Assembly (NCBI GenBank): GCA_949316235.1
Contig: OX438743.1
Span: 18,225,771 to 18,289,770, forward strand
Source of the DNA: Oegoconia quadripuncta
Lineage: Eukaryota; Arthropoda; Insecta; Lepidoptera; Autostichidae
Reading direction: 5' to 3'
DNA: 64,000 nt
Both the position numbers and the translations under genes were made by a program. The notes under the pieces are model-generated. The model was not told the DNA's origin and did not search any database. It saw only the letters and a program-made list of their open reading frames with translations. Positions 1-10,270 of the stretch are shown one piece after another. How positions within the stretch are numbered: position 1 is the stretch's first letter; the number at the start of each line of letters is the position of its first letter.

Positions 1-194
1 CCGAATTATATCGATCAAAGAGAGGCTGGGCGAGTCCATTGTATGTTTAGCATGGGAAAAATTTATGCGTCCAAAAAGAACAATACGCCGGGATATCGCC
101 TACACGCATTCCCATCAAAGCCTTTTGTCAGGCGAGACACGCGAATCACGAATTCCATCATACTATAGGTTATATAGAAAACGCAGTCGTATTT

Positions 195-530
195 ATTATT
201 CGTTTCGAATGGCGAAGTTAAGAATTAGAAAAAAAAATATTTGACACCCACGACTATTGTCGGGTAACGTCTACTATAAACATGTAAATTGTAAACGTAT
301 CTTTAGTATTGATGTAACTAATTGTACCATGTTTGAAATAAATCAATTTTTATTTTCATTTCATTTTCAAGCAACGTCTGATGCAGTTAGTTCTGGAATG
401 GATTGGTTTTCTTACTATCTTGAATCTGATCTTGGAAGCCAGATTAAACAGTGGATCTCGGTTGTTTTCAAATGGGCGGCTTACAAACACTGACTGTGGG
501 TGGCTAAGTCTAGCAAACCGCAGTAGGCAC
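195..530 (+). repeat. SINE-B copy (5S rRNA-derived), interrupted
   Basis: The segment at about 201-222 (ending GCGAAGTTAAG) and the one starting at about 371 (CAACGTCTGATGCAGTTAG, then TGGAATGGATTGG) are adjacent parts of the 5S rRNA internal promoter region. The same order, uninterrupted, is seen in the copies at 21120, 22375 and 40826. Between them sit about 150 bp of AT-rich sequence that looks like a short insertion, possibly a LINE 3' end. The 3' part after 430 is divergent. This is the poorest of the four 5S-headed copies. Confidence 0.5.
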
Positions 531-594
531 TATTCTTGAATTATGCCCCATAGCCTCTTTCAGTGACAGGAGAATGTACCCCAGCATCGGGAAC

Positions 595-690
595 CTATAT
601 AAGACTGTTGATGTGTGATATAAGTTGATTAGATTCAATCATTAGATAGATTAGTGCCCAGTCTAACGACCGACTCGAAAAAAGGTAAGT
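595..690 (+). promoter_or_regulatory. Candidate TATA promoter and short first exon
   Basis: A TATA box (CTATATAAG, 595-603) is followed about 30 bp later by initiator-like TCAATCATTAG sequence. A good splice donor (AAAG|GTAAGTCC) has its GT at 685-686. This could be the start of a gene with an untranslated first exon, running to the right. The spacing and donor are seen directly; that it is a gene start is inference. It could equally be a chance match or a retroelement promoter. No downstream exon on this strand could be tied to it. Confidence 0.3.
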
Positions 691-1333
691 CCTCATAGTT
701 GCAGACTCTGCTTTTATTTTAGTCAAAACTTATTCCAATTTTGACAGCTGATCTACGAAATAGTAAAATAATTGCTGTCTGCAAACTTGTTGCGTCGGGC
801 CGTGCCGCTGGCTCCGTCAGGCTGCACTGAATTTGAAATAAGAATAATTCCGAGTCAGATGGCGCAGCGTCAAAATTTGTTCAGCTGCGAGATGCCGGAA
901 TGGAAATTCTCGACAGTTGTCTTGGGCGATAAATGAAAGATCCAAGATTTTTATTCGTATAATTATCGGTAGTAGGATTCAAAATGGTGTAAAATTTCAT
1001 CATCACCATCAGCCTTCCTGCTTCTGAGATTGTGGAGGTGAATTGGACGTAACAATCGGATTGGTGATTCATAATTTCAAATTACCAAGAGTTCTTTTAA
1101 ATGTGGGTGTCGTCAACAAAATCGAGAATCATTTTATGGGAGGATTTGCCCGAATCACGACACTAGTCAGGTTTATTCCCTGGTTCTCGTAGATTTGCAA
1201 TGACTGGTGTACTTATTTGCTGTCATGATCACAATTCCTTAATCGTTTTGGACGACACCCAAGGGAAGAAACAGATTCTTTGCTGGAAACCAACGACCGA
1301 GATATTAGCACTCTAAAAGGAAATAAAGCGTAC
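691..1333. other. No supported feature
   Basis: AT-rich sequence with short open frames only. No repeat family seen elsewhere in the window was recognised here. Confidence 0.5.
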
Positions 1334-1458
1334 CTACATATGAATTCAACGTCAGCGTCATACAATCTGGTATATGAGCCATCGGCATAGTTCGGGCCTT
1401 TGGGAAATCTGCCAATTGTACAGGTGCAATGCAGTTCATTTTTAAATGTAATGGCCAT
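1334..1458 (-). CDS. Candidate first coding exon of an unrecognised host gene
   Basis: On the minus strand an ATG at 1458 sits in a strong insect start context (TTCAACAATGG), with an in-frame TAG eight codons upstream. The frame reads 41 codons, rich in Cys, Gly and Tyr (CTCTIGRFPKGPNYADGSY is part of it), and then meets a splice-donor match (GTAG|GTACGC) at 1333. Open frame continues past the donor, but its composition there looks non-coding. The product is not recognised. No acceptor or second exon was found to the left, where repeats begin. It may be a pseudo-exon or part of an unrecognised mobile element. Confidence 0.3.
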
Positions 1459-1630
1459 TGTTGAAACGAATTCGCTCTACACTATACATAAAAAGCCAGT
1501 GAAGTGTTCATCGTACATAATACATGGTATAAAGCTATGTGGATTCCATTCTTTTTATGCCGCATTTCAGCTTATTGATATGTACGCGTATTTTATGTCA
1601 CACTCAAAGGTAAAAATTTTGCTAAGACTC

Positions 1631-1666
1631 ATTTCGCAGATTAGGTACTAACCTAATCTGCGAAAT
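1631..1666. repeat. Perfect short hairpin
   Basis: Sixteen bases (ATTTCGCAGATTAGGT) are followed by a 4-nt loop and their exact reverse complement. It lies in otherwise unannotated AT-rich sequence. It could be a collapsed inverted-repeat element or a target-site rearrangement. No gene end was identified that it could terminate. Confidence 0.7.
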
Positions 1667-1699
1667 TCTCCATTCAACCCATTGATTTATGTACTGTAC

Positions 1700-1970
1700 A
1701 TATAAATAAATATCCTTAGACATACAAACAGCGCCACCTAGTTCCACAAAAAGCAACTATAGGCTTGTGTTGTGGATACCAGATGGTTGATATACTGTAT
1801 AAATACATATTTTTTTTGTAAATATATACTTATTATAAATGAAAACATCCATAACTCGGGTACACATGTCCATATTCATCACACAAATATATGCCAGTAG
1901 CGGGATTCGAACCCGCAACCTTTTAGTATAGCGTTCAGAGTTGCTAACCTCTACACCAAACAGGTCGCCA
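1700..1970 (-). repeat. SINE-D copy (tRNA-derived)
   Basis: Read on the minus strand it begins with a tRNA-like head. A box A match (TGGTGTAG...) follows GGCGACCTG, and the box B match is GGTTCGAATCC. The body runs through CTCGGGTTATGGATG-type sequence, ending in an AT-rich tail after GGTGGCGCTG. The same body occurs at 33269, 39955 and 60697. It is transposition-derived, not a working tRNA gene, because the acceptor stem does not close. Confidence 0.75.
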
Positions 1971-1974
1971 AACA

Positions 1975-2295
1975 TAATATGGTCTCTTTCGCGAACAGAT
2001 CTCTTTCGCGTTTATCATAGTAGTTAATCAAATAATGAGGTGCCGTGTGATTGCGGCACATAATAAAAATTTAATAGAACCATAGCCAACTAAGGGACTT
2101 TTATTTATTTATTAAAAGATTTATTTGAAATCACAGCCATAATTACAAATTTAAAATATAAGTTATACAAGTAGAAGCCAAAATAGATCTGAGTAAGTTT
2201 ATACAAAGCTTATTATGTTACCTTATCTATCGAGACATCAAATTGTTGTGTTTTTGGGTGTAAGGAAGAGAAAAAATGTATAGAGTAGTATGTGC

Positions 2296-2297
<2 letters not shown>
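1975..2297. other. No supported feature
   Basis: AT-rich sequence between a SINE-D copy and the GT microsatellite. No coding or repeat signal was recognised. Confidence 0.5.

Positions 2298-2349
<52 letters not shown>
2298..2349 (+). repeat. GT dinucleotide microsatellite
   Basis: About 26 nearly uninterrupted GT units. On the minus strand it lies about 40 bp beyond the stop of the LINE fragment at 2387-2811, so it may have grown from that LINE's 3' tail. Confidence 0.95.
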
Positions 2350-2352
<3 letters not shown>

Positions 2353-2386
2353 AGTTGAGTGTATGTGTACACAATTACCTAATCTA

Positions 2387-2811
2387 TGTCAGTGCTTTCA
2401 ATACTGGATGAAAAATGTCCAAATCCGAAAATTCTTCATTGTATTCTCGCAAACATCGAATCATAGTGGAGTGGTGAGCATAGTTAGTTCTTGTTCTGGG
2501 GGTGTGAAATAAGCTCCGAGCACGAAGATTTAAAGGAGTGGCACGCAGACCCATCTGCTCCAATCTACCGCCCCAGACAACACCTTTTGAAGAAACATCA
2601 CATCAGCCACCAGACGACGATTTTCTAGCGGATGCAATTTTAGTTTCTTCAATATATCCGTGCGACCCATACCCGAAATCAAACGCCGACGACTTACCAT
2701 AGCAGCAAAACATCTCTGAATTCTTTCGACCATATCTTTGTATACCTGATATTGGGGGGACCACACCTGGGATCCAAATTCGACTTTCCACCAATTGAGT
2801 GGTTTCGGCAC
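2387..2811 (-). pseudogene. LINE reverse transcriptase C-terminal fragment
   Basis: The minus strand encodes VWSPQYQVYKDMVERIQRCF, the conserved stretch after the reverse transcriptase core in Jockey/CR1-type non-LTR elements. A run down to a terminal HPVLKALT and a stop near 2387 follows. The frame shifts once, near GAVDWSRW (about 2565), so it is not translatable as one protein. The 5' part of the element is missing. The host-like open frames overlapping it on either strand are shadows. Confidence 0.7.
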
Positions 2812-2825
2812 TCAAATAGAAAAGC

Positions 2826-3240
2826 ACCAACCCGTCTCTTCCCGTGGGTGTCGCAACTTTCTGCCAAGGACATCTATAGATCTGTACTTTTCAACGGCGA
2901 TGGGCTCACTCCCTGTCACGTGTGCATTTCTGTATATTTCTTAAGGTGAAACGTGGATGTTGTTTCAAACATTAATCTTTAAACTAGGACCCTAATTGGG
3001 ATATCTCTGGCCCACATTTGGAATGAAGGTAGTGACTATATGTTTGTATGTAAATATTTATAGACGTGCACGTTTTAGCGGTGATGGGGCCACATCCTGT
3101 AACGTGTGCATTTCTGTATACTACAAAGGCGAACCGTGGATGTTGTTTCAAGCATTAATCTTCAACTGTTTGGAACACCCAACCGCTTATATTTGGGATA
3201 TCTCTGACCACCTCATTTAGGATAAAGGTCGTGACGTTAT
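2826..3240 (+). repeat. Family E repeat, two tandem partial copies
   Basis: The copies at about 2826-3037 and 3055-3240 each run from CGGTGATGGG-like sequence through GTGTGCATTTCTGTATA to a WGGGATATCTCTGACCACC-type end. The first also has the 5' part (CCGTCTCTTCCCGTGGGTGT). The same repeat is at 49625 (plus), 55984 (plus, 3' end) and 57358 (minus). It has no coding capacity, and I cannot assign it to a named class. Confidence 0.7.
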
Positions 3241-3984
3241 GAACATAGGTATCTTTAACGAGTAATACATTATGTTTGTTATTACTTAAAAGATACTCAA
3301 TTTTTTTGTCACATATCTGTCATAATTAGTGTAATTATTCACCACATAAAACGGTATTTGATGCTATGAGAATTCGTGAACGAAATAAGAGTACCTGTAC
3401 TCGTAGCTGAGTTCACATACACAACTTCCTGGTGCCAAATTTGCCATTTTGATTGTTTCAATCTATACACAGTAATATAGTCTATGATCAAATCCAAAAT
3501 AAAACCATTAACCATGGGACGAGAACCATCAATGTTTCCAAGAATTCCAATTCCACCCTCCTCTTTGTTCAGCTTTCAATAATAATGAATGCGATATTTC
3601 ATGTCTTTGATCTAAAAACTTCGCTGAAGACGATGTCGACGATTAATAGCCTAATTAATTAGCTATCAAAGGTACGAGTAATTATGATAAAATGTAGACA
3701 CGATCTAATGTCATCTACTCTGATTGGAAATTGAGGTGGGATCTACGGATGGAACTAAGGTTGCCAGATCGAAAATACCAAAATAGTTGAACAAATTTTC
3801 ATTGTCAGGATAAGATGGAATGGCAAAAAAAAAATAGGGCAAACCTGGCAATGTTTTTGTGATTTTTACACAGCAGCAGTACGTTTAGTACGTTAGTACT
3901 ATTACCTATTCTGTGACAGCAGTGAAATTAGATATAGGTAGCCTAACACGACGTTTCGGTTTGACAAGTGAGAATGCTCTAACC
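3241..3984. other. No supported feature
   Basis: AT-rich sequence with no recognised gene or repeat. A GGTTGCCAGATC motif at about 3760 and CTGGCAATG at about 3845 hint at a worn inverted-repeat element. A similar CATCTGGCAACC lies near 5000. The match is too short to call. Confidence 0.4.
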
Positions 3985-4090
3985 ACCACTGAGGTTGGCT
4001 GGAAGAGATCTCTATTAGAGATAAGCTCACCTTTGTACAATATTTCCGACTGATTGTCAACATGTTTTTTATGTGCAATAAAGAATACAA
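3985..4090 (+). repeat. LINE 3' UTR fragment
   Basis: GGTTGGCTGGAAGAGATCTC, then a run to TGCAATAAAGAATAC, matches the 3' UTR of the LINE on the minus strand at 31956-32612, and the fragments at 28600 and 61200. It is a 5'-truncated copy with no coding sequence. Confidence 0.6.
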
Positions 4091-4448
4091 TCAAAGAATA
4101 CAATGTTTCAATCAAAGATTTCCTATACTGTTTAATAGTGAATACTCCTGATCTATTTAGTAAGGCAACCCGGGCGGGAAGGTACCGCAACTAATAAGAT
4201 GTATAAATATAACGTTCTAAAATTTTTCTCTTATATTTTTATTCAACAGGTCACTCAAACAATCAACAATTTCGAGATAAATCAAACTCTAAATGCAATT
4301 AGTTAATTAATTATAATTAAGTTTAATTACAATAAATTTTAACGTTATCATTATAATATATTGTTATAGATTTTGAGATAAAAAAATTAGAAATAAAAAA
4401 AGATGATTTCAAAACTGTAATTCTTTCTTATTACAAAAAATCATTTTT
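4091..4448. other. No supported feature
   Basis: Very AT-rich sequence with no recognisable element or gene. Confidence 0.5.
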
Positions 4449-4612
4449 TTTACATATGAGAGGGCGGCAAACGAGCATGCGGGTCACCTGCGCAACACCA
4501 AAAGGGTCACAGATGCGTTGCCGGCCTTTGAGGAAGGTGTAGGCTCGTTTCTTGAAGGTTCCAATGTCGTACTCGTTCGGGAATACCGCTGCCGGAAGTC
4601 CGTTCCACAGGG
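4449..4612 (-). pseudogene. LINE-F 3' end fragment
   Basis: The minus strand carries the last coding segment of LINE-F (the LPAAVFPNEYDIGTFKKRAY region and KGRQRIC), then the 3' UTR and an A-rich tail (4441-4460 on the plus strand as T). Frameshifts are present. The intact version of this segment is at 30492-30838, and another copy is at 62695-63008. Confidence 0.75.
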
Positions 4613-5164
4613 TGATTATTAATGATTAAATCATCATAAAACAATGATTAAAAGTCAACGGAACACGCGGAGAGATAGTTATTTTTTGAGAGCACGCCAG
4701 CGAAAAAAGTGAGCAGCGCTTTCCGCATCGCCTTATATAGGGTCGTTTCCGAGTGTCGCCAACATCAGGGTGGTGGTATAGGGGATCGCTATATATTTCC
4801 ATGGGATTTCCAGACTTCTCCAATTTTGTTCCTGTGTGTGGAGGAGTGCTAAGAAAAGATTTAGACTAGGTATGTCAAAATTCTACCCTACCATTAGCAG
4901 CTTCAGGTAATTATGAATAACTGTTTGTCGGAAAATTTCATATTTTGTCAGCAGTCTGGATATCACATCGGGAGAATCCAGATAAATCACGACCATCTGG
5001 CAACCCTAGGTGGAATGGAATGTCTAGTGCGGGTTGCCTCAAAATCGTCGATTAGACGCTAGTTATCACCTAAAATTAACTGCAATAACGTTATACCAGA
5101 TAACATGAATAGTCTGCTTATTTGTGAAAACTTTATTGCACAAAACAAAATAAATACAAAACAA
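4613..5164. other. Unassigned stretch with a minus-strand TATA motif
   Basis: The minus strand has CCCTATATAAGGCGATGCGG at about 4730-4745, a good TATA box match, but no splice donor or long frame follows. Nothing else was recognised. It may be an old retroelement promoter. Confidence 0.25.
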
Positions 5165-5720
5165 TTTTTTTTTATGATTAACTGGATATGCGTTTGGCCA
5201 CAGTCTCACCTGATGGAGAGTGACGATGTGGCCCAAAATATCAGTAGATGCCAATTCACCCTGCTCGTGAAGATCTCAACTTTGTAGGATTCAGGAAATA
5301 CTGACGCCGGAATCCCTTCCGGCGTCACTACCATGCCTTGGCTGCTCTCACTATGAATGAAGAGTCAAACCGCTAAGTTCAAATATTCGGTATGTTAACT
5401 ACATACGAGTGGAATCTCTCCCCACGCCTAGTAGTCGGAACATGAAATGGCGGTGGTGGAATAAGATTATGTAATTCCAGCGCACTCTCACCGAAGTGCA
5501 TCCTGTAAAAGCTCAGTCTTTCAGACAGACGACTTTGCGACGCTGTTCAAGGCACTGCAATTTAGAAGTGATCGAATGGTCACCAATGGGTCTTTTGGCA
5601 CAACGTCGTTCCACAGAATCGATTCACTTAAATCTAAGAACAAAGACGGACTTATCGCACCGCGGGAACAGTATGGTCACTCGGAACCTCCAACTTATTA
5701 TGAGGAATGTCTAGATATCA
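5165..5720 (-). pseudogene. LINE-J C-terminal fragment
   Basis: In pieces across several frames, the minus strand encodes the C-terminal tail of a widespread insect non-LTR family. The pieces are ERRCAKRPIGDHSITSKLQ, then HFGESALELHNLIPPPPFHV, then RFDSSFIVRAAKAW, and finally a CATCAGGTGAGACTGTGGCC-type 3' end with an A-run at about 5165-5175. It has several frameshifts and stops. The 3' end is shared with the copy at 59225 and resembles the tail of SINE-A. Confidence 0.75.
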
Positions 5721-5744
5721 AGTAGCTGGAATACAGCTATGCCA

Positions 5745-5852
5745 TCAACATTGCTGCTTGACGACAGACTTATATAGAACTGTGTTAATTGGCCCGGAGG
5801 TCATTTAAAAATACCCTACCACCAACCAAACCAAGTAGGTATCAAACTACCT
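5745..5852 (-). repeat. SINE-A middle fragment
   Basis: Reverse complement of the SINE-A body: TTGGTTGGTGGTAGGGTA, then the GCCGCCAAGCAGCAATGTTA-type segment. The 5' tRNA head and the 3' tail are absent. Confidence 0.6.
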
Positions 5853-5984
5853 TCTTCTTAACAATTCAATGGCAAAATCATCAAATTTTTGAGGACTAGA
5901 ATATGACCACTAAACTATGGGATCTACTGACTTATTACCTAATCTGTGTATCAAAATAAAAACTAAATAGTTAAATATAAGCTT

Positions 5985-6060
5985 CCACCTTCGGCCTCAT
6001 CTGCTGTTAAATGCAGCAGGTGTCATTGAGGTTAAGTGCAAATTCTTTGAGCATAAAAAA
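5985..6060 (+). repeat. SINE-A tail fragment
   Basis: CTTCCACCTTCGGCCTCATC and a GGTGTCATTGAGGTTAAG-type end, then GCATAAAAAA. It is the 3' end of a SINE-A copy, here next to an opposite-strand middle fragment. Confidence 0.55.
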
Positions 6061-6145
6061 TATTTCACCTGATGTGATACTTAGGTATCAGGATGACTTG
6101 GCCATAATCGCTACTGTAGATAAGAATTACAATACAATGCAATAC

Positions 6146-6205
6146 AACACACCACACCACACCATAGCACAGCACAGCACAGCACAACAAAAAACAACAC
6201 AATAC
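6146..6205 (+). repeat. CA-rich simple repeat
   Basis: Degenerate ACACC/CAGCA runs. They read as an open frame only because the composition lacks stop codons. Confidence 0.7.
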
Positions 6206-6660
6206 TATACACTTTATTGCACAATAAAAAAGAAAATAGAGTTGCAGAAAGTTGGTAAGAGAACGTACAATTATTACGAGCCGATACAGAATTTTATCTG
6301 ATTACAAAGTTATACGAGAAATACATTCAAGTGACATTAATTTAATGCCTCTTCAGACGAACAAATCGAATAGCGGCGCTCAGCTTCCATCAGTCTACGT
6401 CACACGCGTCGCGGTGCAAATTGAATCTGATACGCATTTACAGCACTTCGATGTGTGAGATACGTTCATTTGATAAATCAGATGAGGCTCGCGACTAAAG
6501 CAATGGTCGTAAATGAAACCTGCTTTAGGTAACTATCTTGATTTTTTATCCTCGACGAAAGAGGACGGATGTTATGTGATTGAGTGAGTTGTGTGTATGT
6601 ATGTTGACTATATCCGGATGTATGTATACAAATTTAAAAAATGTTCCAAATCTTGCTGAA
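6206..6660. other. No supported feature
   Basis: No gene or repeat recognised; short open frames only. Confidence 0.45.
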
Positions 6661-6968
6661 CCGCCTCCGTGGTCAATGTAAACAACATTGGGTTACGATT
6701 CAAAGGTCGTGGATTCGATCAGCAGCGGGGTAACATGTTTAACTCGGTAACGTAGGTTTTGGTTCGTAGTAGTGCATTTTAAATGTCCGCCTGGCTAGCT
6801 ATCACCATCTTATCTAAATCTGTCGCTAAACAGCAAAATTAGCAGCATTGTTATGTTCCGGTTGTCAGAGATATAGATAGCCAGTTCCTCAAACATAATA
6901 GGGTTTCGGGGTCAATACGCTTTCACCTTTGGCCTCATCTTCACTTAATATCAGGTGTGGGATCTAAC
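6661..6968 (+). repeat. SINE-A copy, diverged
   Basis: The head CCGCCTCCGTGG-TCAATG with a degraded box B is followed by the TTAGTACTCGG-like body and a CATCTTCACTTAATATCAGG tail. Single-base gaps relative to the copy at 24539 mark it as older. Confidence 0.7.
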
Positions 6969-7149
6969 ACCTAAAAACCGGAAGAGTGCCTAAGAGGCTA
7001 AATGCGTTTCCTCTTTGAAGAGCGAAGTTACAGTTTAATGTTGGGTACTATAATTGGCTACACAAAATACTTACTTATGGAATCACCTTCTGTCTGTATC
7101 ACAGCAATATTTCAGTTTCAAATGTTCTGAACGTATATATTATATTTAT

Positions 7150-7400
7150 TAACCCCCGCTGAAAAACGAGGTGTGTTACGTGTTTGACGGCGTTATGTGT
7201 GTGTGATCAGTCTTTGTTCGGATGTAGCTCGGTAACGCGAGGATCGTTTTGACTGTGGTTTTATTTATATTTAAGACTACACGAGAGGTTCGAGAGTAGT
7301 TTGATGAAAATCAGTTAAGCCGTTTCGAAGATATTTAGCTTTAAACACAGTTTCTTATTATATTTCGATGATCATAGTCTGTTAAGTGTTTTATACACTT
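7150..7400 (+). repeat. Family Ga interspersed repeat
   Basis: Begins TTAACCCCCGCTGAAAAACG, continues through GTGTTTGACGGCGTTATGTG and GATGAAAATCAGTTAAGCCG. The same arrangement is at 49915 (plus), and partial copies are at 13745 and 50635 (minus). No coding capacity; class unknown. Confidence 0.6.
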
Positions 7401-7432
7401 TATATTTTTTTATATTTAAATATCAATATTTC

Positions 7433-7632
7433 GGACACTTACACCAATTATCTAGTCCCACTAAGCAAGCAAGCTTGGACTATGGATACTAGATAACGGA
7501 TAAACATATAAACATCCATGACTCGGAAATAAACGTTCGAATTCATCACACCAACATTTATCCTTCGCAGGAGTCGAACCCACATCCGTTGGTTTCGCAG
7601 ACTAGATCACTATCCACTACACCAATCCGTCT
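7433..7632 (-). repeat. SINE-C copy (tRNA-derived)
   Basis: On the minus strand: an ATTGGTGTAGTGGATAGTGA head with a box A match, a worn GGTTCGACTCC box B, a GTTTATCCGTTATCTAGTAT body and a GATAATTGGTGTAAGTGTCC end. Related copies are at 23510, 27752, 29147, 34139 and 61002. Confidence 0.75.
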
Positions 7633-7639
7633 TATTTGG

Positions 7640-8129
7640 AACCATGGACGCGGTAAAGTCATTATTAGTTATTTTAAATGAGGTAGGTAATTTAATATCC
7701 ATGTTGAAATTAAAAGCTGTTTCTCCCCATACCCGTTGCTTAGTTACGCTAATTGAATGAATAGGATCCCCCGTGTTTGCTTCGTCTGCGTTTATTCAGG
7801 GCACTGATTACCCCTACCTATCTATACGATTTCAGTTGCTATAGTTCAAATATTGTTTGTTGGAAAATGTTTGTACGTTCTTCTCCTTAAAAAACATCAA
7901 ATTCTTAAGGAACAGAATGCGGAATGTAAAGTGAAATTATTATTTTTAATAAGTTTAAGTCGGTTCTATTTATCCTCTAATTGACGATCAATTTTTAGTG
8001 TAAGTGATAATTTGTAAAATAACTGTCGATATTACCAAGAAAATAAAATAGATAAAATTAAAAATAAACAAAATAATAAAATTAATATAACCATATTATG
8101 ATGTCCAAAATTGGCCAAAAAATTAAAAT
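7640..8129. other. No supported feature
   Basis: AT-rich sequence. The part at about 7975-8055 (GTGATAATTTGTAAAATAACT, then CCAAGAAAATAAAATA) resembles the small insertion at 32695-32790 and may be a LINE 3' end. Confidence 0.4.
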
Positions 8130-8485
8130 CTTCCATAAGGTTCTAGTTGATATACAAAATCTTCCTCTCAATAAATTTAAAGATACTATAAAACAGAAAC
8201 TTATTAACAAAGCATATTATAAAATATCCGACTATTTAGATGATAATCATCCTTGGACATAATCAGATCGTTCGCATGCCCGGCTATTTCACAATTAATA
8301 ATGAAATATAAAAACCTTTATGTAAAATCAAAGCTTGATTTTAAAAGAGCAACCCTTCGAGTTTCTTGCTTGTTCCTCTCAGGGGAAAATTGCATTTTGA
8401 ACAAGCAGTAGCTTAAAAAATGTAAAATGGACTATTTTAAGTGTACTCTGTGTACCTATAAAATAAAGCATTTTTGTCTTTGACT
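8130..8485 (+). pseudogene. LINE-G 3' end fragment
   Basis: Codes for VDIQNLPLNKFKDTIKQKL, then YYKISDYLDDNHPWT and a stop at 8260-8262. The LINE-G 3' UTR follows and ends in AATAAAGCATTTTTGTCTTTG. Only about the last 45 codons of the element are present, which fits strong 5' truncation. Sister copies are at 20375, 25905, 57680 and 59950. Confidence 0.8.
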
Positions 8486-8489
8486 TTCC

Positions 8490-9209
8490 TGGCGAACAGG
8501 GCTTACTATATTCATCCCCAAGACTGGGGGTGATCTGTGTATATGCCTTTTGACCGGGGCGGGTGAATAGATTTCATAAACATCTGGTATTGCTGACGAA
8601 CAGCAGTGATCACTCCGATAGGAGGCAGGTAAACTTAAAATCGCTCTAATTTAGTTACAATACTTTTTTCGAAAATGTTCTCTTTAAACTTTTTTGTACG
8701 TGCTATTATACGTATAAAGTTTCTCCGTCTGTTTATTCGTTTCGAAAAGTTAGGACTTCAAAGTTTCTATAATACCGAGCGAGATATACCCTCTTAAAGT
8801 AAAATTAGCATAACATACTACATTTTAAGTAAGTACTTATAATGAGAAGGTATTATTGTCGGTCGCTAGCCTTAATTTGCATTCGTCTCACGCTCATGCA
8901 GAATGTAAGCGGACATTGTCAAGGGGAAACAATGATACATATTTCCACGTCTCTTTTTGTATAGATTTACATGGAAGTATATGATTGTCAATATTCAAAT
9001 TCAGTGAGACCACCACGAAAACTAATCACTATAATTAATAACGTTACGTCCGTCTTGTTGCGCTGCACGAGAAAAGTAATTACAGTGGTTTTGTAATTCA
9101 TAATTCATATATAGGGTCTAACAAAATTAACCCGACAAACTTTGGCAATTGCACGTAAGTACATGACAATAAAACAATATATTCATTAAAAAAACTAGCC
9201 TTTGAAATT
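8490..9209. other. No supported feature
   Basis: No recognised gene or repeat. A weak splice-donor match (GGAGGCAG|GTAAACT, about 8630) follows only about 24 open codons and was not called. Confidence 0.4.
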
Positions 9210-9320
9210 TTGTTTCCGAGTAAAAAAATTAAATGTAAGTGCAAAATACAAATTAACAGACTTACTTCATTTCGATTGTACCTTGTTTTATCAATGAGAA
9301 AAAAAAGGCAACGTTCAATT

Positions 9321-9476
9321 ATGGAAGACGCCAAAGGGGGTGGCGGGGCACAGGACGCAACCAATCACAGCAAGTCGCGGCGGCGCCCCCCGGGGCAAGA
9401 GTCGGCGGCGAGCGGCGAGTGGTCGCCTTTCGGCGAGTTCAAAGATACCGCGGCACGTGTTTGTGTGTTGTGGCAA
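9321..9476 (+). CDS. Candidate first coding exon of an unrecognised host gene
   Basis: At 9321 an ATG opens a sharply GC- and CpG-rich frame in otherwise AT-rich DNA. The protein begins MEDAKGGGG, has a basic Ser/Arg/Pro segment (HSKSRRRPPG), then ESAASGEWSPFGEFKD. Third positions are strongly G or C up to about 9458, after which composition falls back to AT-rich. That is where an exon would be expected to end; CAC|GTGTTT (about 9456) and CAAA|GTACAT (9476) are possible donors. Open frame also extends upstream to 9210, but the composition there is intronic or UTR-like, so 9321 is preferred. The low-complexity start and polar content suggest a cytoplasmic N-terminus. No family was recognised. 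Downstream exons were not found. Confidence 0.45.
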
Positions 9477-9693
9477 AGTACATTTCTAAATTTTATTTTT
9501 TGAATAAAATCTGTTAACTTCAATGTTTTTTTTTTATTTATTTTTTCGTAATAGGTACATACCTTATATTTATTGCATTACACGTGTTATATGTTACAAT
9601 ACATAGGTAATAAGTATCATTAAAGGAATATGTATCGTATATATTTTTGATTGTTTTATTTAATAAGACACTAAAAGCCATTGATTTATATGC

Positions 9694-9886
9694 TACTAGC
9701 TTTTCGCCGTCGTCTTCGTCCGCGTGGAAGATTTTATCAAAATCGGGTTCAGAAAAAAAATAGCCTATATGTTAATCCAGGTCCTAATCTGCAAATCCAA
9801 ATCCGTATAGGCGTGAAGAGGTAACAAACATACATACCTACAGACATACACACAAATTTTCGCATTTATAATATTAGTTGGGTTAG
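9694..9886 (-). mobile_element. Small non-autonomous Helitron-like element
   Basis: The minus strand runs from CTAATATTATAAATGCG through a GGCGTATACGGATTTGGATTT-like segment and GATTTTGATAAAATCTTCCA to CGGCGAAAAG-CTAG followed by T. This 5'-to-3' arrangement matches the copy at 58172-58389. CTAG|T with a GC-rich segment just inside it is the usual Helitron 3' end. The 5' boundary is approximate. Confidence 0.6.
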
Positions 9887-9889
9887 TTG

Positions 9890-10270
9890 GGATAGATATG
9901 GTCGTTCGTACAAATCTTTTTCGCGCTTTTCTTGGTAGATAAAACAGCGCCATCTCTTAAAATTCTCGAAAACTAATAGGACTTCTGAGAATAAATATGG
10001 CCGAAACAACCGCGCACAACCAAAATTTTTTTAGTCTGTGGTCACAACCTGTAATCGGTCACATAAAAGTGCAAAAACATACAATATTGATAAACATATG
10101 AGTTTTACGAGTAATAACATTATGGCGCATGTTTATAGGTCACTTTTCTGTGGTAGGTTAGTGAATTTTTTTTCAATATAGTTCAGCATTTGAAATGACA
10201 GTTCGCGAGCGAAGTCGGTGTGTGACTGAGTTCCCATTGGTTCCAAACTCCTGTTTTAACTGTTGCAGTT
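9890..10270. other. No supported feature
   Basis: No gene or repeat recognised. Confidence 0.45.
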
